Shown in pieces: positions 55,585 to 64,000 of a stretch of 64,000 bases of DNA. How positions within the stretch are numbered: position 1 is the first letter of the stretch; each line of letters opens with the position of its first letter. Under the pieces are notes generated by a model that saw nothing but the letters and a program-made list of their open reading frames with translations, was not told where the DNA came from and made no database searches. The stretch lies in contig JAPVLO010000040.1 of NCBI GenBank assembly GCA_027257055.1, positions 1,324,501-1,388,500 of the forward strand, in the 5' to 3' direction. Both the position numbers and the translations under genes were made by a program. This DNA is from Cephalopachus bancanus. Lineage: Eukaryota > Chordata > Mammalia > Primates > Tarsiidae.

Positions 55585-57220
55585 TGACTTCTTATTTAAA
55601 CAAATAAATATGTATGGTGCATCATTTTCATCTTTGAAGGATAATTGCTTTATTACATGAGTATCTCTAAAAGAAACTTAACATTTTTAGTTTTATGTCT
55701 TTAAACTGGCAACTGTTTTTGCACATCCGAAGTACTGTCTCTGCTGACTCATCGTCCCATTTCCAGTGGAATAAAGACTGTTTTGGCGGGATGAATTGAC
55801 ATGGGAGATTTGAAGCTATATTCTCCTGATTTCTGAGTTTAACATTGAGTTCCCATGATCTGTGCATTCTTGGTAGCACCCTTAACAGAGGAGGAAGGAA
55901 ATAGTGTAGGAATCTAGTGACAAGTTCCCAAATAAGCCTTAACATGTACCACCAAATAAGTCCTGTACTTTCATATTTCTTAATTGAGGATAGATGTTCA
56001 GCTTTTTTCTTTCTTTCTTACATTTTTCTTAATTATTTTGGATTGGAAAAATAGATTTTTTTAAAATCTGAATTTATATATTTTTAGAAAGATGTGCAAA
56101 TTTTTGTTGTTGTTAGTGAACCTGTTTTCTAGGCTCTTTTTTTTTTTTTTTTTAATGTACCTGCAGTGAAAGAAGTAGGTGGGGCTTTAGTGATTTGTGT
56201 CAGTAACCATTTCTATGAAATCCTGTTAAATTTGCATATTTAGGATACAAAGAAAAATGTAAGGGAAGAAGAAATGTTTCTTCTACTGAGGCATTTTATA
56301 AAGAGTGGTTATTCATTTCTTATAATAGATAATCTCCAGGCTGTCCTTTTAGACCACTTTGACTTTCTCACCCTTATGCTCTCATGTAACAGAATTTGAA
56401 AAGTTAGATGGGTTACTTTAAAATGATTTCTTGAACTTTAAATTTATTAAAGGAAGGAATTTAACAAATCCCAGTGTTTACTATGCTGGGTGTGAGTGAG
56501 ATGAAGTTGAGAGGCTGGGATATTAAGGTAAATCAGGCATTTGTCTTTTTGTATGACTTATGACCTACTGGGATATCCAGAGTGTGCAGGAAATATCTGG
56601 GCGTTTAGAAGCTGGGAATGAGACTGAAAAATTGCTGGGTTTTGAATAGCCTTAGAAAACAAAATAAGACATTAGTGAGGGATCATTTTAAATGCTAGTG
56701 ACATACTATGCAATAGCCTGCCATGAGAAACTTGAATGCTTATTAAAATTGATCAATATGGTAGTATTGTCTTGTAATTAGAACACTAGTTCTTGATATT
56801 AACAATTTATTTTCTCAGCCATTGTAGGAACTGTAAAAATATTTGTTTGTACTTCCTCTGAAAATGATAGGAGTTAGGTCATACTAGAAAAAGCACATTC
56901 TAGAATAAATACAATTTTGACCAAGCCTGTTTCCTTTGTAAAAATCCAAGACACTGTGTCTGTGTTTAATTTTATCTTGAAATTTCATTTCCCTCAACAG
57001 CATGCCTTTCCATGTTTGTTAGGCCAAACAACTTCTTGTTTTACTTTTTACCTTGGTTCTTGTTTTGTGTAGTTATAATCAGAAAAGAAAAATGCTATTT
57101 GGGCATTTTCAAATGCCTCAAAAATGTTTGGTTTCTTGGAGGAGTGAGTTAAGATTTATATACCCAATTCGGGCCCCTAAATAGCATTTCTAGCCATGTT
57201 TTCCTCCAATAGTCCTTGTT
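55585..57220 (+). other. Unassigned AT-rich intronic sequence
   Basis: No exon or repeat that I can name, apart from a T run near 56138-56153. Confidence 0.35.
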
Positions 57221-57232
57221 TTAAAAGGTTCC

Positions 57233-57523
57233 TTTTTTTTTTTTTTTTTTGAGTTGGAGGCTCAACTCCCAGGCTGGAGTGCAGTGGCTTGCTCACGGCC
57301 ACCGCTGCATCGACCTGCTGGGCTCCAGCAATCCTTCCACCTCAGCCTTACAAGTAGCCAGAACTATAGGCGTGCGCTACCACGCCTTGCTAATTTTTGG
57401 TTTATCGTAGAGATGAGGTGCTGCCAAGTTACCCAAGCTGGTCTGGTACCCGTGGGCTCAGGCAATCTACTCGCCTTGGCCTCCCAAAGTGCTGGGATTA
57501 CAGGCTGAGTCACCAAGCCTGGC
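57233..57523 (-). repeat. Alu SINE (antisense), lineage-specific subfamily
   Basis: T tract, 'gagttggaggctcaactccc' to 'ggctgagtcaccaagcctgg'. Target copies TAAAAGGTTCC and TAAAAGGTTTC flank it. Confidence 0.94.
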
Positions 57524-57529
57524 GTAAAA

Positions 57530-58970
57530 GGTTTCTAATAGTTAGAAATAACTTCTTCTTGAGCTAAATCTATTTCCTCTCTAACTTTCACTTACTGGTC
57601 CTTGGCAATCTGGGGCTATGCATGTGAAACTTATTCTTGTATACAGTAACTCTTAAAAGTATTTGAAATGGCTGTTGTATCCTACTTAAGTCTTTTTTTG
57701 CCAAGCTAAGAAAAAAAGTCCCTGATTTTCAAACCACACATGCACATGACTTGGTTTACAGACCTTTCCCCATCCACATTGCTAAACTTATGACAGTCTA
57801 TTTTGTCAGTATACCTCTTAAAATACAGTAGCCAGAACTGAACTGACTACTTTAGATGTGGTCTGGCCATCGCTGAGTACAATGAAGCTATTATCTGGAT
57901 ACTGTACTTCTATTAATGTAGCCTGAAATTTGCATTACATTTTTTGGCAGATGCATTACTCTTTGATCCCATTGATCCTGTGATCAACTAAAACCTTGTC
58001 TGTCTTTCATGTGAATTGCTTTAAATCTAATCTTTCTCATTTTTTACTTGCCGGTTGATGCTTTGAAAGTAAATGTAGGATATTATATACTGCATTACTA
58101 TAAAAGTTTAAATGAATTTATCAAATTCCATCTCATTTGACTTTCTGGAGATACCAGCTAACATTTGGCTAAAACAGCACAGTTTTCATGGTGTTTTCAC
58201 ATCTATTTTTATTTACTCTTTACAAAAACCATCTCAGAATCAGAAGAGGAAAACGATTTTCCACTAAGTCAGGAAATGGCAGATATAGTACTTCATCTCA
58301 AGCTTTTTGATTCCATGTCCCATCCTCATCTCATCACTGTTGATTCATGAAGTATGTCCATTCCTGTGTAGTAGTGTAGTAGTCACCTGTGGTACTGATG
58401 TGCAGTAGGCAAGACACAGCCTCTATCCATGTGCTTATGACCTGGCATATAAATAATTACTACCAATTTACTGAGCACTTTTTATGAGTAAGGCACTATG
58501 GTAGACTGTATTATTTTTAACATATTTGTTGCCTGTCTTTGTCAGGGTCCTCTGTGTGCAGGATTATACTTCCCACTCTGTTGACAACTTCTAAAGTATT
58601 AGAAAAAGTGACATGTCCCATGTTTGAGCAGTTGTTTTCCATACAGTGTTTCTGCCCTTGTCCCTCTTTCATGGAACTAGCAGGCCTTAGCTAGGGCTGG
58701 TACCAGCATGGTGAAGCCTTGAGACTGGGTCCCAGAATGTTGGAGCAGAGCTGAATCCGATCCATGATAGACATGTAATGCAAGCAAGAGATAGATAAAT
58801 GCTCATGTTGTAAGGCACCATGATTTTTGAGTCATTTGCTACCATAGCAGAATATAGGCCAAACAATGATACTGACAATTTAAGGTACTGTTTGAAGGTA
58901 AGATTTAGCCTTTGTCTTCAAAGCTGCAGTCTTGGTGCAGTCTTGGGAGCTGCAGTCTTGGTGGATACAT
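57530..58970 (+). other. Unassigned intronic sequence
   Basis: No exon or clear repeat. A MIR 3' remnant may lie near 58460-58515 ('ttactgagcactttttatga'). A local 26-bp duplication is at 58923-58963. Confidence 0.35.
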
Positions 58971-58983
58971 TAAATTTCCATGG

Positions 58984-59269
58984 ATTGACCTGGCTCGGTG
59001 GTTCAGCCTGTAATTCCAGCACTTTGGGAGGCCAAGTCGAGTGGGTTGCCTGAGCCCACAAATTTAAGACCAGCCCAGGCAGCTTGATGAGACCTTGTCT
59101 CTACAATAAAATAAAAAATTAGCCAGGCGTGGTAGTGCGCATCTGAAGTTCCGGCTACTTGGAAGGCTGAGGTGGAAGGATCGCAGGAGCCCAGCAAGTT
59201 GACGCTGGGGAGTCCTGAGTGTGCCCTTGCAGCCTGGGTGACAGTGAGACTCCAACTAAAAAAAAAAAA
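58984..59269 (+). repeat. Alu SINE, lineage-specific subfamily, with 12-bp target duplication
   Basis: 'ttgacctggctcggtggttc' to GACTCCAACT(A)n. Perfect repeats AAATTTCCATGG lie at 58972-58983 and 59270-59281. Confidence 0.95.
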
Positions 59270-59284
59270 AAATTTCCATGGGTT

Positions 59285-60215
59285 ATTGGGAGTTGGGGAA
59301 GAGGAGACTGTGTTACAAAAGGGTCTTTGAAGTTGAGGATCTTTCCTGACATTCCTTATATTTGTAGACTCAATCAGCTTTAAATCCTGGATCTGAGATC
59401 CAAATACTGTCATACTTCTTATCACCCAGAACTTGATGAGTGTGTTTTCTATACCCTCATTCAAATCACCTTTTAAAATATAAATGTTTAAGACGGTGGA
59501 CTTCTATAGAATAGTTATTAAATGTTTCCTTTGTAAATCTGTTAGCGTTCAGTAGTTAAACTAAGAATTGACCCAGCTGAAGTGTTTTTCTAATGTGTCC
59601 AGACATATATAAGATCCTAGACTCTGTATGAATTTTATTTGTATTTACATTTCCCGTGGCCATGTCTGTGTGTGCCCTCAACTCTGCATGGGATTTTGGA
59701 GAAACAAAGCTGAGGCTGGGATTCCAAAAGGAGTCTATTTCTTTGCCTTGCCACGAGAAGCTAAGAGAATACATGACCAGCGTTTAGGGGAGTTTTGAAA
59801 CCTTTGAAATACTTGCATGTAAAATTTTATGTAAATGTACATTGTTCTGGTCACTAGCTTTCATCAAATTATCAAAGGGAATTATAGCTACCCTGGAAAG
59901 TTACAAACCCTGTTGTAGAGTGAGACAAGAAGTAGAACAAAGATCTGAAGAGTACCAGTAGTTAAGAGACAGGTAGAATAGGAGTCCAGAATGAAGAAAG
60001 AGAAGGCGTAATTAGAAAGTTTTGAGGACTAAGGCAAATACAGTGTCAGAGAAGTGAGTTTCTTATTAATCAGGGTTTGGGGTCTCTTGTTTTTGTAACC
60101 TGGCAGTTCTCATAGCACTTCTTTGTGATTCCTTGGTAGTTGTCTAATCTGCAGATATATTTAATGTCTTGGTGTATTATTTTTCTTGATCTACAAACAT
60201 TTATTTCAAGTAATT
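59285..60215 (+). other. Unassigned intronic sequence
   Basis: No exon or named repeat. Confidence 0.35.
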
Positions 60216-60221
60216 CTTTCT

Positions 60222-60616
<395 letters not shown>

Positions 60617-60649
60617 TGACTTTCTTCTTTTTAAAAAAGATTTACTCAA

Positions 60650-61345
60650 GATGGAAATGAAATAGTTCCTTTGATATCTCATTTATCAATTTGCTCTTTT
60701 GTGTATTTTGCTTTTAGTGTTATATCTCCTTTTTTTTTCCTTGATCCAAGTTTGTTTTCTCCCAGAAGTTCTACAGTTTTAGGTTTTATATTTAGGTTAG
60801 TGATCCATTTTGTTAATATTGTATATGCTTAAATTTTACATATAGGAAACATTTCTTTTTTCTATATTGATGTTATTTTTCATTTGTTGAAAAATTGTTT
60901 AATTGCCTTTGCCCCTTGTCAAAAATCAGTTATCCATATATATGTAGTTCTATTTTATTCAGTTGAGGTTTTCTTTTTTTTTAACACCAGTACTACTCTG
61001 TGTTGATTACTGAGGCTTTATAATAAGTGTTGAAATTCTGCAGTGTTGTCTTTCAAATAATTGGTTTTTTCCGAAGTTATTTTTGCTAATTCAGGTTCTT
61101 TTCATTTCCTTATGAATTTTAGAACAAGTTTGTCAATTTTTAGATAAAAAGCTTACTTGAGATTTTGATTGAGGTTACTTTGAATCTGTAGATCAGTTTG
61201 GAAAGAATTGACATTTTAAAAATGTTGAATCTTCTGACCCATGAACATGGCATAGCACTCTGTTTATTTAGGACTTCTTTAATTTCTTTAATGTTTTGTA
61301 GTATTTAGGATGTAAGTCTTTTATATTTTGGTCATGTATGTGCTT
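60650..61345 (-). repeat. Old L1 ORF2 region (antisense)
   Basis: 'actctgtgttgattactgag', 'tttgattgaggttactttga', 'atctgtagatcagtttggaa' and 'ttctttaatttctttaatgt' are reversed L1 ORF2 in order. Highly diverged. Confidence 0.8.
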
Positions 61346-61346
61346 A

Positions 61347-61735
61347 TGTAAGTAGTGTTATCCAGAGAAATAGAAACAATATAGGTTAGAGGTGGGTGGG
61401 TGAGGGTGTGTGTGTGTGGAGAGAGAGAGAGATAGAGAGAGAAAGAGACTGCTTTTAATTTTTAATAAATTGGCCCATGTGATTGTGGTGACTGGCACAT
61501 CCAAAATTCATAGGAGGAAAAGCTGGAACTTCAGACAAGATTTTCAATTGATTGGATGAGGCCCATAGATATTATTTATGTATTTAATGACATTTATTTA
61601 ATGTCAACTGATTGTAAATATTAATCACATCCACAAAATACCTTAGCAGCAATATCTAAACCAGTGTTTGACTGAACAACTGGACGCCATAGCTTAGCCA
61701 AATTGACACATTAAATTAGCCATCATTATAATCTC
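61347..61735 (-). repeat. ERVL/MaLR-type LTR (antisense) with GT/GA microsatellite
   Basis: 'gttatccagagaaatagaaa', 'aaattggcccatgtgattgt', 'attgattggatgaggcccat' and 'gccaaattgacacattaaat' follow a known ancient LTR reversed. A (GT)n(GA)n run at about 61405-61445 is part of that LTR type. Confidence 0.7.
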
Positions 61736-61739
61736 TAGA

Positions 61740-62195
61740 TATTTCATATTTTCAGTGCAATTACAAATGATAAATATTTTTAGGTTCAATTTCTGATTGT
61801 TGCTAATTCACTATTTTTTTTAACTTTAGCTTTCTTTTCATGAGTGGCAGTCTTGTCATCCTAAATTAGGATTACCCTCCATCTTTTTAGACATATCCTT
61901 AAAAAATAATATGGATTTTTAAAAAATCCTAATGTTGTACTTATCTTACACTTTTTTTGTTTATTGGAATAATTGAACAAAATGGTAATTTCATTTTAAT
62001 GGTTTTGTTTGAGCCATCTTTCCTGTTATTTTTTTCACCACAGGATTGTAACAGTCCTTAAGTATTTTAGATATTAAAAATGTAGGTGATTTTAGAGTCT
62101 AGAACCTAGATAGATAATTGACAGAATGGACATGCTGTTCCCCAAAAAAGAAATATAGAAAGTCTGGGAGAAAAGATATAACTTTATACTTTAGG
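61740..62195 (+). other. Unassigned AT-rich intronic sequence
   Basis: No feature recognised. Confidence 0.35.
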
Positions 62196-62199
62196 TATC

Positions 62200-62385
62200 C
62201 CTTTTATACTATTCTATTTTGTGGCTAAGTTATTTAACTTTTTTCAACCTTGGTTTCTCATCTGTGAAATGAAGTAATATCCACTTCATGGAACCGTCGT
62301 GAAATTAAATGAGATGCTTTGTGTAAAGAGCCTAGAATAGTGCTATTCAATACGTGTAGCTCCCATTACTGTTGTTATTTAACAA
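62200..62385 (+). repeat. MIR SINE (sense)
   Basis: 'ggtttctcatctgtgaaatg', 'gtcgtgaaattaaatgagat' and 'gagcctagaatagtgctatt' follow MIR. Confidence 0.7.
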
Positions 62386-62389
62386 ATAT

Positions 62390-62920
62390 TTAACAGTTAC
62401 TATATGCCAGATACTGTTCCAGACTCTGGAATTAACAGGAATAAAAATGATAGGCAAGAATCTTGTTCTCATATTGCTGTCCTAGCACATTCTGATGGGA
62501 AAGGAACACAGTAAACAAGAAAAGGTATAAACTGGATAATTTCAGATTATAATAAGGAGTTTGAAGAAAATCAAAGAGGGTGATGTGATGAAGAGTTACT
62601 GGAGTGGGGAGCCCACTTCAGTGTGCACAGTCAGGGAAGGCCTCTGAGTCATTTGAAGGAACCAGGCATGTGAAGATCTGTGTAAAAATGTATCTGGCAG
62701 AGAGAAGAGATAGTGCAAAGTCTGGAGACAGGAAAAAATGTGGCGAATTGAGTGAAGCCTAGAAATGCTGGTAGAGAATTGTAGAGAAATGAGAGAGGGC
62801 CAGCTAGTGTAGACTCTTCTAGGCCACAAGAAGATGATTAGATTTTGTTCTATGAGCAGAGCAAAGTCACTGGAGGGTTTTAGAAAGGAAGTGACGTGAT
62901 CATTAGATGGAATTGTTGCC
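62390..62920 (-). repeat. L2 LINE (antisense)
   Basis: 'aacaaatatttaacagttac', 'gtcagggaaggcctctgagt', 'gcagagcaaagtcactggag' and 'ggaagtgacgtgatcattag' follow L2 reversed over about 500 bases. Confidence 0.75.
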
Positions 62921-62924
62921 GTGA

Positions 62925-63350
62925 ACTCTTAGAAATAAGAACCTAGCCGTGAGACATCAGCAAACTGTGTACTTCAGTGACTTGGGTTTTAGGTTGCCCA
63001 AGAAGATTTAGAACAAACAGCGTATTTTCCCTGGTATAAAAATCCCAGCCATACTCCAGGAAAGCCAAATCTGAGTTATCTAGAACAAATACTACATCTT
63101 TTAAAATTTGCTTAAGACTTGTTATGCACTTAAATATATTTTTTAAAATAGTGCTCTGTTAATTTTTTTTTTTTTACAAGTCCATGTGGCAGTTGACTAG
63201 CATAGCAGTAAAGAGTACAACTTTGGTTTCAGATATGAGCATAGTTATTGACCACATACAAGCATTCAGTAAATATTAACAAATGTTTATTACTGGAATA
63301 ATTCCATATAGAATCATGAAGTTATTGAGCTGAGTGGACCTTAGTTAGAA
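62925..63350 (+). other. Unassigned intronic sequence with a MIR-like stretch
   Basis: 'agcatagcagtaaagagtac' near 63196 may be a MIR 5' part. Otherwise no feature. Confidence 0.35.
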
Positions 63351-63354
63351 TCAG

Positions 63355-63460
63355 TCTTACATTTTTTCTCTTTTAGAAGAAGGAACTTAGATGCAAAGAG
63401 GTTAAGTGGCTCACATTATATAAATAGTAAAACGAAAGAAAAACCTGGCTTATATTATCC
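63355..63460 (-). repeat. Possible MIR fragment (antisense)
   Basis: 'agaaggaacttagatgcaaa' and 'gaggttaagtggctcacatt' resemble MIR reversed. Confidence 0.45.
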
Positions 63461-63464
63461 TCCT

Positions 63465-64000
63465 AGTTATAGGGTGAGAGGCTCTTGGGGCAATACGTAT
63501 AACAAGGGAAAAGATAGTGACATCTGTTTGCTTTGTATCTGCTGCATTTTTTGTGGCTCATTTATATTATATCTACTGTTTTCACACTTACCCTTGGACT
63601 AAGGATGTTAGAATGTGTCAGTCTCTCCTTTAGTGTGGGAACAGACAAGTAAACAAACAGTTGTCATATAAGCTAAATGCCATAATAAAGGCAAGCTTAG
63701 TGTGTTGTGGGGGGTACATGATGTGCATGTCTATTCAGTGGCTCTAAGTTTTAGTGTCTGTTTACCTATAGAGTTGGGTGAACTTGGACTCATTTCAATT
63801 TATTCAGTTTAGGGTACATTATATTGCCTTGACATTTGGCCTTTTCTGTACTTGGGCTAATAGCCATAACGCTGGGTTAAACATAAGCCAGTTTGAAGGA
63901 TATTCATCTCCATATTTTAGGCCCAGTGCATTGATTTGTGTGTGACCAGGAAGACCCATAGTGACCACCATGATGGCAGCATGTCTAATTTTAAATAGAA
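63465..64000 (+). other. Unassigned sequence to the window end
   Basis: No exon or named repeat. The putative first intron continues past the window. Confidence 0.35.

Overview
This is nuclear DNA of a primate, read entirely from sequence features. Dimeric, 7SL-derived Alu elements occur about 22 times on both strands, among ancient mammalian repeats (MIR, L2, MLT1-type LTRs, MER5A- and Tigger-type transposons) and fragments of L1. Many Alus belong to a subfamily that is neither human AluS/Y nor lemur AluL as I know them. Its marks are a left arm reading GGCTCAGCCTGTAATCC, a right arm reading TAGTTCCAGCTACTTGG and a 3' end GACTCCAACTC(A)n. With a lineage-specific L1 3' end (antisense AAGATGTGGGGTACAA), an internally deleted mariner and a class-II solo LTR, this points to a tarsier or another non-anthropoid primate. 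The species is an inference, not something I could test.

Layout. Positions 1 to about 46,050 are intergenic or unassigned and repeat-dense. I found no convincing coding exon, tRNA or rRNA gene there. Notable units are MLT1-type LTRs (3.0-4.7 and 7.9-8.9 kb), a mariner nested in an old antisense L1 (6.35-7.30 kb), a rearranged L1 with an Alu joined at its inversion point (10.36-11.09 kb), a complete solo LTR with 6-bp target duplications (17.77-18.60 kb), a 2.5-kb 5'-truncated L1 with a decayed ORF2 (23.97-26.47 kb), an L1 3' end at 36.8-37.3 kb, and a Tigger-type element at 41.57-41.97 kb.

At about 46.2-47.55 kb lies a strong CpG island. It has no TATA box but has GC boxes, an inverted CCAAT box, an NRF1-like site, an E-box, a perfect palindromic CRE, a G-quadruplex-prone G run and long alternating purine-pyrimidine tracts. 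It most likely is the promoter and first exon of a plus-strand gene. The exon ends at a consensus donor (CAG|GTGAGA) after position 47,011. An ATG in good context at 46,768 opens a proline- and arginine-rich frame that I cannot assign to a known protein. The gene's identity is unknown. A possible second exon, probably untranslated, sits at 48,901-49,029. The remaining 47.0-64.0 kb looks like AT-rich first-intron DNA with seven Alus, MIR, L2, an old L1 and an LTR.

I looked for an undescribed system and did not find one. The observations most worth checking are the L1-Alu chimera at 10.4-11.1 kb, the class-II solo LTR, the mariner, the promoter architecture with its putative leader exons, and a small unclassified repeat present twice (split by the 24-kb L1, and at 28.3 kb).
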